A stretch of DNA of 64,000 bases, taken from NCBI GenBank assembly GCA_013399875.1, contig VXAZ01002107.1:54343-118342 (forward strand), in the 5' to 3' direction. Origin of the DNA: Gymnorhina tibicen. Lineage: Eukaryota; Chordata; Aves; Passeriformes; Artamidae. The translations under genes were made by a program, and so were the position numbers. Below are positions 1 to 14,000 of the stretch, one piece after another (the first letter of the stretch is position 1; each line of letters opens with the position of its first letter). Below the pieces are notes generated by a model. It did no database searches, was not told the DNA's origin, and saw only the letters and a list, made by a program, of their open reading frames with translations.

Positions 1-1044
1 CATTAAAATAGCAAATACCAAAACCTTCAGTGTAGTACCACAGCATTTGGAGTTTTTCATAGTGACAAACAAACATTCTCCCATGGCTTTTTGTGCATTC
101 AGACCTTCCTGACCAAAACCTTCTCTTTTGGTTCCTTCTGAACCAAACAGTTCCACTGGAAAATAATGTGTACAGTTACAGCACTGCAGAAATAAAACTG
201 GGCCTGCAACATTGTACTCCAGGACAATAGACACCAAAGGAATGTGAGACAAATGGAAGAAAATTGGCTGGAATCTTCTAATGCCTGGGAAACCCATGGT
301 GGGGAGCAGTTAAGATGCATTTGGGAGAGCGACATTCATTCATTCCAGTAAAGCAAATTAAGCTAAAACAACATCAGAAACCAGTGTGGTTACATGAGAA
401 GCAGAGTCAAACACAGGGCAGTGGAAGAGTGGGAGAGTTATGAAAACAACCAGAACCAAGCAGAAAAGAATAATTAGAAACAAAAATAATGATTGGCATC
501 TCAATTAAAACTAAGAAGAGCTAGCAGAGCTCTTCCCTTAGTGGCTTCACATACGTCCTGGCAAAAGTCTCCCATATGTTATTGAACAAGTGTTTTCCAA
601 ATCAGAAGGAGCTGATCATTTGCTGGAAGTCATCAAGAGGATATTTATAAGCAAACTGAGTGTGAGACTCCACCTTTACAGCAACCTTTCCTTGTGGTTT
701 ACTTACATTTTACCCCTCATTTAACAAGCAAAACTGAGAAAACGCGGGTGACTTAATTTATTCTGTGTGAGCAAGCCTGAGAGTTACTGCCTGGACAGTG
801 GAAGAAAGGGAATAGCCATCTGTAATGAGTATTTTCTTGATGAACTTAAGTATGCATTTGGCAAATTACAGCTAATTTTGTGCACATTCTTACAGAATTT
901 CATAAGAAATCAATCATTTAACCTCTTTTTGCAACTGAGGTTCCCCTTATTCTTCTTAAGTGTTGAGATTCCCTTCTTATTCTTTAGAAATAATTGTGGT
1001 GGGAAGAAGATTCTGCTTTTGCCTTTTTGGTCAGAAATTGAGGT
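1..1044. other. Presumed RGL1 intron, no feature recognised
   Basis: Short frames here lack any family resemblance and no splice-bounded coding segment is apparent. Presumed intronic because the first RGL1 exon seen further right starts mid-protein. Confidence 0.5.
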
Positions 1045-1806
1045 TTAACAAGTCCGAGTGCCGAGTCCTGCACTTCGGCCACAACAACCCCCTGCAGTGC
1101 TGCAGGTTGGGGACAGAGTGGCTGGACAGTGCCCAGGCAGAAAGGGACCTGGGGGTACTGGTCGACAACCAACTGAAAATGAGCCAGCAGTGTGCCCTGA
1201 TGGCCAGAAAGGCCAATGGCATCCTGGCCTGTATCAGGAATAGTGTGGCCAGCAGGACCAGGGAAGTCATTCTTCCTCTGTACTCGGCACTGGTGAGGCC
1301 TCACCTTGAGTGCTGTGTCCAGTTCTGGGCCCCTCAGGTCAGGAAGGGCGTTGAGATGCTTGACCGTGTCCAGAGGAAGGCGACAAGGCTGGTGAGGGGC
1401 TGGGAACACAACCCCTGTGAAGAACAACTGAGGGAGCTGGGGTTGTTTAGCCTGGAGAAAAGGAGGCTCAGAGGTGACCTTATCACTCTCTACAACTCCC
1501 TGAAAGGTGGTTGTAGTCAGGTGGGGGTTGGTCTCTTTTCCCAGGCAACAACTGACAGAACAAGGACACAGTATTAAGCTGTGCCAAGGGAAGTTTAGGT
1601 TAGACGTCAGAAAAAAATTCTTCACTGAAAGAGTGATTGGGCACTGGAATCATCTGCCCAGGGAGGTGGTGGAGTCACTGTCCCTGGAGGTGTTTAAAAA
1701 AGACTGGATGTGGCACTCAGTGCCACGGTTTAGTTGTTGAGGAGGTGTTAGGTTGAACTTGATCTCAGAGGTTGTTTCCAGCCTAGTTAATTCTGTGATT
1801 CTGTGA
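1045..1806 (+). mobile_element. CR1 LINE, 5'-truncated, 3' end intact
   Basis: Encodes the C-terminal part of a CR1 reverse transcriptase in broken frames (motifs [53 protein letters not shown]). It ends with the tandem tail ATTCTGTGATTCTGTGA typical of chicken-repeat-1 elements. CR1 is the dominant avian non-LTR retrotransposon, and copies are usually 5'-truncated like this one. The frame carries stops, so it is not active. Confidence 0.93.
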
Positions 1807-4800
1807 AATGCTGTCTTTAATTCCTATCAGATCCTGTCAGGACTGTTAGAGTTGTCTTTCCAGAAGAGACAAGGCCATGCAGAATTCCCGTGTGGTGGGA
1901 GGGTGTTATTTTCCCACCTCCGCTGTGCCCTGCTGAGCTGACAGAGCTGTTGGACTTGGAGCTGCCACAGCCACATCACCTTCTGTGCAGCTCATGGGCA
2001 GAGGGGGGTGGGTGAGTTCTTGGTCCCAGTTTGTGAGCAACAGGCTCGGATACACTTCTCCACCTACCTGGATAGGTTTTGGAGACTGAAACCTTTGGAG
2101 ATGGGCTCCAAGCAAAGCTAGTGTGGACATCGGAAGGTTTTCTGATAGGTGTGAAACTTGAAAGCATTGCTTAGCAGAGCCTGGAGTCTGTGGCCAGCAG
2201 CAGAGGAGTTAAGCATTGAGGGTTTTTTGTATAGGCAGGAAAGGAAAAATTTATAGCTCATAATCAACCCATGAAAAATGTAGTCTGTAGTGTTTCTTTC
2301 CTGTCTGAGCTCTTGGAAGGCTCCTGTTCCTATCTGGGTCTGTCGAGTACAGAGTTTCTTTGCAAGGGCAGCAAATGTAAAGCTACTGCAAGATATGGGC
2401 GAGTGTCCAGCCTGTTTCTGGAAAGCTGCGTTATTCCCTGCTCCAGTAAAACAGCCGGGCAGCAGGAGGTCACTAGGGCACAGTGTACCTCTTCTCTCTT
2501 TACTATTTCCCCTCTTGACTGAAATGATTTTGCTGGCAAAAATCAGTGTCTGTAACAGCTGTAAACTCTTCACCCTGCTCTGGGAGACTGTGTCTGTCTT
2601 AAACTCTGTTTATTCTTCAGCTTAAGAAAGTGGCCACCAACCAAGCCTCTGGAAACTGAACTTAGTGTAGAGAGAGTGTGAACAATATTAGTACAAGAAC
2701 TTGCCCTATGGAGAGGCTCCTCCTTCCAAATAATGGCTGAATTGGTAAATGGTTGTAGGAATAGAATACTTAGCCTGGCTTTTGGTGTTGGGGCTGAGGG
2801 GATGATAGTTTGTGATGTGGGTGAGGAAAAGGAGCATGGAACAGGAGGAAATGCACTATTTGGGCATGGAGTGAAGCACAGTGTTCCCTGCCTGTGGTGG
2901 GATTGAGAAGAAAATGGTGTGGGCATAGAACAGTGGCGTTTGTGACTGTTGGTGCTGCTGTGAGAGCATTCTGGGTATGTGAGGGGCTGGAGAGGACAAC
3001 TGAAACTGGGAGGGTGGTGGGAGAGCCTGGGAGCATCGGTGGGAGCATCCGCCTGTTGTGGCTTTTCCTGGCCTTGGAATTTGGAGCTGGTCTGGCACTG
3101 TTGACTGTGCCGCAGCTTGCAATGAAACCTGAAATCCAGAACGTGTTTGCCTGTTAATTTTTGATTGTAAATACTTTTCATAGCTCTGAAATTGTAATTC
3201 CAGCATTTCTACTGTCAGCAAGCCTAACCAAAGAATATTACCAACAGATTTCCAAATACTTTCATTGAAGATTCAAAGTTGCCACATTATCAGAACAAGA
3301 CGGGATGGAAACAACAGACTTAAATGGATGCGGCTTGTAAAATGAAATCTGTCTGGTAGTAAAAGTTAATTGAGTTTTGAGGAAAAACCAACACAGTTCA
3401 GATGAGACACAGAGAGTGGGAGAAACTCTCTTTACTGTTTCTTAACTACTGGTTTATTTTGAATGCTGCTGAGCAGCTGAGTTAACCAGAGACTGCTGTG
3501 GTTTCCCAGCTTGGAGCAGGAATGTGCCAGTATTTGTACACAGCTCCAATAGAGAGTTTCTTGGGCTGGAAGAGACTTGAGATACAGGAATGGTTTTGGA
3601 GACATGGAAAGTTCAGGGCCTTTTTCTCAGGAAGTTTAGGTGTTTATTGTGCCTGTTATTCTGAAATAAGGAGCTTAAAGTTTTAAGAAAATAGGTTATT
3701 TTTTAGGAATTTTCTAGTTTTTCTGCACTGAGTTGAAAATTGTCAAAAACATTGCAAATTATTTCTGGAAAAACATAGCTTAAATTGTCTTATTTTCTTA
3801 CAAAATCAAGTTGAAATGATGATAAATCTCTGCAAATATAGGATCTGAGGGCATTCCCACAAGCATATATTGTGCAGTATCTAAATACTAAACTAATAGA
3901 TGGGTGTGGATGAAAACCTATGTAAACCAGGAAAAGCAAACAAACAGATCACTTCCCCCTGCTTCAGGCAGGGTGGAAACCATGCTGAGTCATCAGCTCT
4001 GCTTTCCCCTCATCTCCCTCAGTCTGTCACAGGATTGTCCATGGGTTCGTATTCTTTTAGCTGCATGTATCTAGGAAAGTCAGGGATAATTTCCCTGAAC
4101 AAGATCCAGTGGTCCTACAACTCCTTAATGTCCTTTTCCTGCTCTGCCAGCATGAGCGGGACACCCTTTTTGCGTGGTGTAGTTTGACAGCCCCTCCTTG
4201 GTTTGGGCTGAAGATGAAATCAAGATTCTGCTGATACATATTTAATCACTAAGATTAGCAGGATCAGTGTGTCTCCTAGGCCCAGCTCTCTTGGCACTCC
4301 CAGGCTGACCCTGGCATGGGCAGCCTTGTGCTGCAGCGAGGGTTTTATCCTCCCAGATGAGGCAATCCCTCTCACTCTGTGTGCCTGTGGGTGTTAGCTT
4401 CAGTCTCCTTTTTCCTCCATGAAAGCCACGGTTTCATGAGCAGGCAGGCTTTGTACCAAGACTGCAGATAAGGAGGAACATGGTTTGGAGGGATTTGCAG
4501 CTCCAGTATGGTCCCCAGACTCTGCAGCTGATGAAAGGCCCCAGAGGAAGCATTTGATTTAGCATTTCCACTGGGAAGGAGGCATGAGTACCTTGTTTCC
4601 TCCCTGCTATTTTCCCACAACATCCCAGGCAGTGGTTATTGAGCAAACATTGAGCTTTTCCCAGTGGCCCAAGACAGAATGAAGAAATTATGTTGTGCTG
4701 TTGATGGTGTGTTTAATGTCTGGTGGTTGTAGTACAGTGCAGCACAGATACTTCAGGTGGGCTGTGAATGTCTCATGTGTTTGTTGTTCTGTTGGATACA

Positions 4801-4855
4801 GGTACACTCAGTTCCATCTGGATGCAAACACTGTGTTCTCTCTGTTTGCTTGTAG
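1807..4855. other. RGL1 intron, nothing recognised
   Basis: Unique-looking AT-moderate sequence. I looked for a REM N-terminal exon and found none that is splice-bounded. Confidence 0.5.
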
Positions 4856-5040
4856 TGAAATAGCATCAGTCTTACGGGCCTGGCTTGATCAGTGCTCGGA
4901 GGATTTCAGGGAGCCCCCTGACTACATGTGTTTGCTGAAGTTGCTGGATTATCTGAAGAACAATATGCCCAATTCTGACATGGAGAGCAGGGTGCAGAAC
5001 CTCTTGAAGCAGTTTCAGAACCAAGAAGTAGAAGCTGTTG
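4856..5040 (+). CDS. RGL1: RGL1 REM-domain exon
   Basis: Acceptor TTGCTTGTAG at 4846-4855 and donor GTGAGT at 5041. The exon encodes [17 protein letters not shown] and continues to NQEVEAV, the second half of the Ras exchanger motif that structurally supports the catalytic domain. It begins with the last base of a split codon, so at least one more exon lies upstream. I found no convincing candidate in 1-4855. Confidence 0.9.
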
Positions 5041-8000
5041 GTGAGTTACTGTTCCTTCTCTCCTTGTGTCCTCCCAGACTGTAAGGTGCCCCAGGGATTT
5101 ATGTGCAGTACATTTCACCACCTCTCAGGCTTATCAGCAATATTGTGAGGCTCACCTCAAAAAGTGACTTTTGTCTTGTTTTTTTGTTTTTTAAAAGGAA
5201 ACCCATCCTCTGTGTGCGGCTGCAGGCTCTGTGAGGGATGAAATAGTGTTACAGTGTGAGGTGCCTATGTCTGTTCATCCTGGGGTGGCTTGGGAAATCC
5301 AACACTTCTCTAATATTTAGCCAAAGCTTTGAGATTGCTGCAGCAGTCAAGTGGTTAATTGTCAGCACACTTCCTGTGTCACTGAGTTAAAACACACAGC
5401 TGCTCTCTAGCTGGGCTTCTCACTTAACCTGCCCCCCCCCCACCTCCCCCACCAGAAAACCCCAAATAAACAAGAAACTGAATACAGAGCTGCAACAAAA
5501 TACAACTTGAGTCACAAGCTTTGTCCTGCAGCTTTTCTTCCTAGTTACCATCTTCTCAAAGGAAGTGTCTGTGGGTGTTTTTTCCTATTGGAGTGGTTGG
5601 CTGCTGGTATCCAAGGACAGAGGAAAATCTTACGTTATTGGGGTCACAGTCTGCTGGAACAATAGTGAACTGTAGTCACACAAACCTGACACATCCCTGT
5701 ATCCTGGTCAGAAAGCTTCCTGTGGCAGAGCTGGGAAGTGGGGAGAGCTCACATAGGGTGTGAATGAGAACTGGAATCAACTTCCAGCTTTGGTAGAGGG
5801 GCGAGAGGGAATAATTCATGCCATAAATGATAAAGGAAATGACAGAAAAAAACACTTTCATTCCGTAAAAGTCATGTCCACCAGATGCTCCAGAAATATG
5901 TCAATGCATAATACTGTGAAATGCCAAATTAACTCGGTCATGAACAGAAAAAGGGAGTAATGCCCAGAGCCCAGGTTTTTATTGAGCACAGGTAAGAGAA
6001 CAGGATGGCTAAGATGTCCCTAGTGCTGACTGTGGAAGAATAGAGGCTAGTTATTAGAGTAAAATAAGAGGGCAATGAAATTAAGCTGTGGGGTCTGCAG
6101 AGAAGAGTTTTAGGATTGCCTTACTTTTATCAGAGCTCCATCTTTGTACATTTTCTTTCAGAATTCCTGATACATTGTCTGCAATTGTTGTTGATAATTA
6201 CTGTCCCAAAGCATTCCTGCTGTGTTCTGAATTTTGAAATTTGGGCTCTAATCCTACAGCTTGATTTGGGTAATCAAACTTCTGTTCCCTGCTGCCATCA
6301 GCCATGCCAGTAGATTAGATTGCAGTACCAGATAGGAAGATAAAAGCTGCTTCTGGCCTCAATTCTTGCAGGTTGAGCAAGCAAAGCAAGATGAAGCAGA
6401 AGTTGCAGGGTCAGGAGGGACACGTGCTTGCTCGCAGTGCAGTCAAGAGGCAGTCAGACTTTGAGAGGGCTGAATGGACCAGGGGGGTCCTAAGATGATG
6501 AGATACTTGAGTACAAGAGGATTCCAGCTTGTTGGAGAGTGGCGAAGAGACTGGTTACATGTCTATGAAGGAGAAAAGGAGGGATGAAAAAAGAAAAGGA
6601 AAATTCACACTGTGCTTCAGGGCCTCATTTTAAGCATGCTGTGAGGTTTTGTGTAGGGCTGCAGCTCAGTGGTGAAGATTTTGAGCTGAATTTCAAGAGC
6701 CAAAAGGAAAAGGAGGTTTTACAAAGCCAGAAGGAGTGAGATTCTTGTAGCAGTTGAATCCAAGTCCATTTAATTATGCAAATTGTTACAAAACTGCCAT
6801 GGAAAAGTAGTGCTAGAACAGAGGTCTCCATTTACCACACCGAGCTCTGCTAATAAACTGTGTATTTCGGATGTATAGATGGAAATCAGCCTGTAGACAT
6901 AACTGTAGACATAACATACATCAAAACTGTAGCAATTTACATTGGTGATTATGTTTTGTTAATTACTGGAGGGAGGAACAATGAAGTATTTTGAAAAACA
7001 ATGATTCTCTATCACGTTATCTGCTGTTGTTGCTTTAATACTCTACTTTAACTGGGTATGAAGTCTTGCATAACATTCTTTGTTTTTGTAAATGAAATCT
7101 CACCAGTAGTAAACTCAGTACTTTGGTTGTTAGTCTTTGAAAAGTCCCTATTTTTTTCTCCATCTTATAGAATTACTGTTGCCTTACAGTAAAAGGGATT
7201 AGGATTTATTTTCAGGGAGTTTCTATTTTACTTCCTTCCCTGCCATGGGAAACAAGGGCATATTTCTTGGTGTTTGAATTTTTTTGTTCCCAGCTTCTGG
7301 GAGCCAAAAGGTGACATGGCAGCAGCTGTGGAACCCTTTCCCTTCTGCACTGGGTCAGGTCCCTCAGTGAGGACAGTTCTGCTCTCTCACCTCCTCTCTG
7401 CTGCCCAGTGCAGATTTAAAAGAACCATTCAGCAGAATATTGTAGGTGCTTACTGTATTCCATTTCCTGGAAAAGATTCCCTGAGGGTAAAGGTGAAGGC
7501 TGCTGGAATAAACTCTTTTCAATATAACCCATGTAGCCACAAAGGGTGCCAATAAATCTGATCTCTCCTTTTATTTCTGGATAGTAGAGCATTCCTAATG
7601 CAGTATTTTGGGGGTATAACTGCAGGCCTCATGCCTTTGTAGTTTGATAATTTTTTTCAGATTATAAATATTGAAAAGTAGATTAACAAAATTGTGCAAT
7701 GTCAGCAAGGAATTTTTGTTGGGGTGGTGGTGATGTTTTTTCTTTCAGAAGAATAGTTAGCAAATGGGTAACTTCTCTCCTAAGATTTGTTCTCTCTATT
7801 CCTTTTTATTCCACCTTTTCTTTGCCAATTTAATCTTTTGGTCATTTTTCTCACTCAGATGGCACAGTGGGGCCATTACATAAGGCAGGGCCCTTGTAAT
7901 ACAGTGATGTTGCAAAATAAACAAACACATGCTTTGATTCACTGTTTGCTGTATAAATTTACTGAGAGTTGTTTTCAATTCTGGCCAGATGGGTTTTGTA

Positions 8001-11000
8001 GCACTTCCTCCAGTGACCTGGTTGATGGAGAGGAACTGGAGATCAGCAGTCCGGAAGAATTCTCCTCTTTTCAAGACCACGTTGTGGCAGAACAGCTGAC
8101 ATACATGGATGTGGTATGTACAGTATTGCATATAATGTAACTTTAAATAAAATAATATGTGGGGATTTTTAAAGTTATATTGCTATAAGTATAGGATTCC
8201 AGAACAGGACTGCTGCTGGGAGACAGAACACAACTCTGTGGTTATCCCTGGTTATCCCAGCTGCTACAGTCACTGGATTTTTCCTTCTGTCATTCTGAAG
8301 GTTTTTTCTTTTTTCTCTTTTTTTTTTTTTCAATGTGTAGCCTCTTTTGCAAAAGTTATTACTTGGCACTGAGAAATAGCATGTTTTGACCAGATTGCTA
8401 TCTGGTTTAAAGTTGTCTAGATACTCTGGACTGTAATGCTCTGATTTTGCTTTGTCTGTATCAATCTCCTTCTAAATATCATTATATTAAAAAAATATTA
8501 TCTCGGTTATGCAGCTGATAAAAAGGTGTCCCTTATTTTCCCAGTATTGTTTAGCTGACAGTTCTTTTAGGGCATCAAGCCTATAAAAAGCATGCCAAAG
8601 TATATTTTAAATGGAGAGAACCAATACTTACCTCTAAGTATCATATTAGATTTAGATCAAATTTATCCTCTAAACCTGTATTTCTTCTAGTGGATAAAAG
8701 AGATTTAGGAGAAACTTGCTGGCTTACCCCACCTCTGTTTCACTCTAGATGCTCTTCAGAAGAGTTGTGCCCTACCACTGCTTGGGATCCATCTGGTCTC
8801 AAAGGGATAAGAAGGAAAACAAGAACCTGGCTCCAACTGTCAGAGCCACCATCACTCAGTTCAATGCAGTCACCAAATGTGTCATCAGCACTGTCCTGGG
8901 GACCAGGGAGCTCAAAATCCAGCAAAGAGCCAAGATCATTGAGAAGTGGATTCATATTGCACATGTAAAGCATTTATTCTGTTTAATGTTTTTTGGGTGG
9001 GTGCCTTGGAGTGAAGGAGTCGGGAGAGGATAAAGGGGTTGTACACATTGGTCCCAGGCCATCTTACCTCTAATTCTTTCTATTTTTAACTGATTTTTTG
9101 GTGATACCAAATGAATATGGCCCTTCCTCTCCTCAGTTCTTCCCCACCATGGAAATGAGGTTGACACTTGGCCATGCCAAAGCTTTAGAGAAGTCCAGAT
9201 AGCTGATATTAGTAGCTCTTCCCTTGTCCGCTGGTGGAATCACTCCATCGTGGGAGGCCACTGGGCTGGGCAGGCAGGACTTCACCAGCTTGTGGAATCA
9301 CCTCCCTGTCCTCCATGTGCCTCAGCAGAGCTTCCAAGAGGATCTTGTAGCAGCTTCCATGCTTCTGAATCTTTGCATGAAGGGGGTTTTTCCATGCCTG
9401 CTTTACATAACTCAAGTTTGCTAATTTCCTAGGTTTTAATATTTTACTGTAACCTTCCTAATTCCCCTTGGAGCACTGGGCAGCTGGCAATAAACGAGAC
9501 CTCTCTGGAAAAGACCATTTCAAGCACTTTCACGTGGATGTGTGTTGACTTCTAAGAATCACATGGATTCTTTTTGAGATATACAGAACAGTCAGAAAAA
9601 ACTGAAGCCAGAGGCTTTCCAACCTTGGCAGTACACTTCTGTACTTCCAGAGGCAGCATTCAGTCCTGGCACCTGAGTTGTGGCAACTGCATGGTTCAGG
9701 AAGCTGGTATGGGGAAGGTCTTGGACCTCTCCTGTGGCACTTACGTCTGCTTGTTTTTATCATCATCTGATGGATGCTTTATTGCCTGTGTGAAGGGATT
9801 AGGAAGTTTGATTTCCAATTTCTACATGCTGATCTAAGTTGCAGAGGGCACCAGCTAAAAGGGCCTTCTTCGTGGGGCAGGCTGGAAAGAACTTCGTCAT
9901 CATCCCAAGGCAGGAGGGAGGCCTGGGGAAGCCAGGACAGGCACTGCTCTCATCCCACTCACTCTGTGGGTGGAGAACTTTGTTCTACACTCCTGTTGAT
10001 TCTGTGCTTCTCCCTTTACTTAATTCATACCCGTAATTAAATGCTCCAGCTGTAGCATGAAACACATGAAAAATGTATGTGTACGCTCTGCAGAATAATG
10101 GCACATGCGTAGCAGCTGGGTGCAAATATACTTAGCTGCCCACTTCTGAAGACAGCTGCTTGCTTTGTGCATGCAAATGAGTGTTTTAAATAGTTAGGTG
10201 CCTGAATTAGAAAATAATCCACTCATTAAAGTACAGTTATTCACTGACAACTAAACTTAGCAGCACAGAGTTCCACGTTTGTTATCCCTTTGTGACTTTT
10301 GGATCCATTTTCTTGGTTCAAAAGATAAACTGAATACTTTCTCTAACTGCCAGCCTCTCTGCTCCACCTAGATCTAAGGTTCCTGAGCAGGAGCTGCCAA
10401 TTTCACTCAAACAATATTTTCTTTAAAAATAAAAAGTAAAAATGAAATCATTAATGTCCTGTTATGCTTAAAATTTTTTATATCAAAGCTGTTTCTGCAC
10501 AGGATTCTTTCTTGTTTTCCCTCTGTGAAGGACACAGCATGAAACAAAGTTACTCAAAAGTTAAAAATTCTTCTTACATGCAAATGAAAGCTTGCTCAAG
10601 GTTAGTCTGCAGTCAGTTGAATCACTGAGAACACTAAATCCAATATTAAATTCCTACTGTGCTCTAAATTATACAGCGTGCAGTTATGTCAAGGTGGTTC
10701 CAAATTGGATCTTCCAGTCCAAACTCCTGTTGTACTGGGAAGAAAGAAGGAAAGCTGATAATTTGTGCCTCTAAATTAATGTTCTCCCCAACCTGAATTT
10801 CAGGTTGAAGAAAAAGAAAGGTCTCATTCTTCAATATGTCAGTCTCTGGAGAAGAGCTGTTATGTGGGGTTTTTTGGCCCCAAACCATGCAAAAATAGCT
10901 TTCAGGTCTGGTGAGTCCTGCCATGTGTTCTTGAACTTGGTCTTTGTCTGACCCAGGTGTCCACCTGCTTTAGGTGCTGTTGGCCCAGGCTCTCTGCTTA

Positions 11001-14000
11001 AGCCACAATTCGTTAAATGTAGCCTCCTAATTAGCACAGGGAGTTTTTTGTAGGTCAATAACTGGAAGAACTTGTACTCTCCTTAGCTGTTCAGTCACTT
11101 TAATGCAACTCATGAGCAGAGCTCCTGATATATTTAGGTCTGACTTTTGCTTATGCTTGAGGTTGCTTTACATTTGTTCAGTCCTACAAAGGAAATACAT
11201 CATGTCTGTAAGGATCCTTTACATAACAAGCATTATTAGGGTAAGAATCAGATTCATAAAAATGTTGATTAAGCGGAATTGGAGTTTGAATACATTTGCA
11301 TTTCCATGCAGCAGTCAGATTCGCAGGTGTTTTGTCTGCTGGATATGCATGTACAGGCACCTGTGCTGAAGTTTGTGGTGTCCAAGCTCTTGTTCTTGAG
11401 CCACCAACAGATTCCAGGAATCACAGACCAGACCTCCCTCTTGCTTCCCTCTGCTTTACGAGGAATCTGTGCTACTTTTCTGAGTTTTTGGTTATCCTTT
11501 TCCACCCAAGCTTTTGCCACAGAGTGGCTGCATAAGAAACGTGCATGAACCAGTCTCTCTGTTCAGATTTGATCCCAACTCTGGAAAAACTGGGAAGGTT
11601 TTTCTCTTTAACAGTGTGCACATACTTGAATAGCAGGTTATTCCTTTGCACGTCTTTATTTTTAATTGACACTGAGATGACTGAGGGTTTAAATTTTAAG
11701 TACCACACATAAAGAGGCAAAGCCTGGTTTTCTCCCTAAGGGGAAAAAGGGATTGGTAACTATAAAGAGCTTTTTAAGAAGTATAACCTTTGTGCCTTTC
11801 ACCATGGCTTCATGGACTCAGTTCCACTTTTATTTTTACTGGGAGAACTGGAAGCTGTGACACCACAAATACGTGAAAGTGAGGAAAACAAGATCTAAAT
11901 GCCAAAGCTTGTGAAGTGTTTGGTGGCTGGAGTGGGGAGTGATACTTTTGATGCTCAGTATTTGCACAGCTGCTGCTCAGCAGTGAGAATGTGTAGCAGG
12001 CATGACAGGGCTCAGACAGAGGAGCACTAAGGTCTGTGTAGTGCTGACATTTAATGCTCCTGTGTTTCCAACCGCTCCTTTCACAGGAATGTAGGATTCT
12101 GAAGAACTTTTCCTCCTTGAGGGCCATCATTTCAGCTCTGCAGTCCAACTCCATCTATCGGCTGAAGACCACCTGGATGTGTGTTTCAAAGTAAGCCTCT
12201 CCCTCAGTTCCCAAGGGCCGCAGGGCTCTGTGCTCCTTCTTTTCATCTTCTCCTCACTCTGTTCCTTCACTGACATGGGTTCTGTCAGAAGAACTTCCCA
12301 TTCCTGGGAGGCTCAGACCCCTCCTGTGAGCTCCTCTTCCCTATTGATGGGACAGTCTGCCCTTGGGGATACTGGAGTCTGTCCTTTTTAGCATATTGAG
12401 TCTTCCACAACCTCTCTTGAAAAACTATGGCACTGCCTTCTCACCCACCTCACCACTCCCAGGTCACCACGATCTTTGCCTGTTGTCTTGTCTCCCATAA
12501 AGTTTGAGGAGATCCAGCTTGTTACAAATCCTCCCTACTCCTCTCCTGGTGCTGATATTTGCATAAAATACATTCCCAAACTACAAAATCCAGTATTGAA
12601 GATAATATTTCTTCCAGGGGAACACTTTATTGTGTTAATAATATTTACTGCCTGCCCCACAGATGCCAGAAGTTGCTGTCTAGAAAAGATGGTGTTCTGC
12701 TCATTCAGTTTGGGGAAAGCAGATTTCTTTGCCTTCGATAAATAAATTAAAATACCACTCTGCCAGGCAGTATCCCTCTGTATTTCCTCTCCACAGAGGT
12801 GGGATTTTCCTTCTGCTGCCCTGTGTTTCTGATCAAAATATTGCCAATCTTGTGTTTATAGTGTTGGGCAAAAAACTACTCCTACACTTGAATGCTTCCA
12901 GCTTTCCAGAATGTAGGGAACAGGGCAAAAATCAAGTATTTTGGTTCCCTCTCAGCTGTTTTTCTGTTCCTTTGTATCTCCTGACCCATTCTCATACCAT
13001 GCAGACAGTTCAAAGCCCTGCCCAGGGGCTGCTGATGGTGTTTCTTTGCTATCAGATACGGCCCAACTTTACTGGGAGCACCAGAATATCCCACCAAGGC
13101 TCCCAGGAGATGTGCAGCATCTCTCTGGATGCATTTTGGTGCTGTTATCTTTTATAAGTTGAACGGTTAACAATTGATGAGAAAAAACCCAGAAACTTGA
13201 TTTGATTTAGAGTGCTTGCTAATGATGTAAATGATTTAATCTTTTCCTGTGCAGGGACATCCTGCTGATGTATGAAGAGCTGTCTGAGATCTTCTCAGAC
13301 CATGACAATTATCTGACAAGTAGGGAGCTGCTGATGAAGGTGAGAACCAGTGTGAGTTCAAAGCTTGTGATCTCAATGAAATCTGAGGTTTCACCCTTTT
13401 TGAAACCAGCTGCCAAAGCTCATCTCTTCCTCAAGGACCTTACATGGTGCTTTAGGGAAGAGCGGGCTGTAAAACATGAAGTTTTTACTGGGCTGAGAGC
13501 TGATTTCCTTGTTCCTGGAAGAATCAGTAGCTTTAGCCTGTAGAACGTGGATAGCCACAACCAGCAGGCTTTGGCAGCATGATCTGGGTGGACAGCAGGT
13601 CTTGCAGCCCCTCAGCCCATGAGATCACTGGCACCATGCCACAGCTTCAGCTAAGGAATCAACCCAAGATGTTTATCCCACTATTCTGTACCTTTCTTAG
13701 AACTAGGAAGCAGGGCTGGGAATTCTGAAGGAACAGGCTTCCTACTCTGTGTGTGGTCAGATGGACAACAAAGAGGGCTCTGTCTGGAGCAGTTTGACTT
13801 GTGCACTCGCCTGGGTGAACCCCAGTAAGCTCAGGAGCCTGAAAGGGGTGAGGAAGAATAGCAGGGAAAGGTTATATTCTGCAAAAACTAAGGAATGTTT
13901 GTGGCAGGTTTTTTCCATTTACGTAAAAAAGGTCCTATAAACTCACTAACCAGTTCATTCTCTGGCAGTTCTGTCCAGCCAGTCTGGCATTTGTCCCTCA

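Noticed and set aside
984..1625. 213-codon minus-strand frame
   Set aside because: It is antisense to a CR1 element and has no family resemblance. Open antisense frames over CR1 are common.
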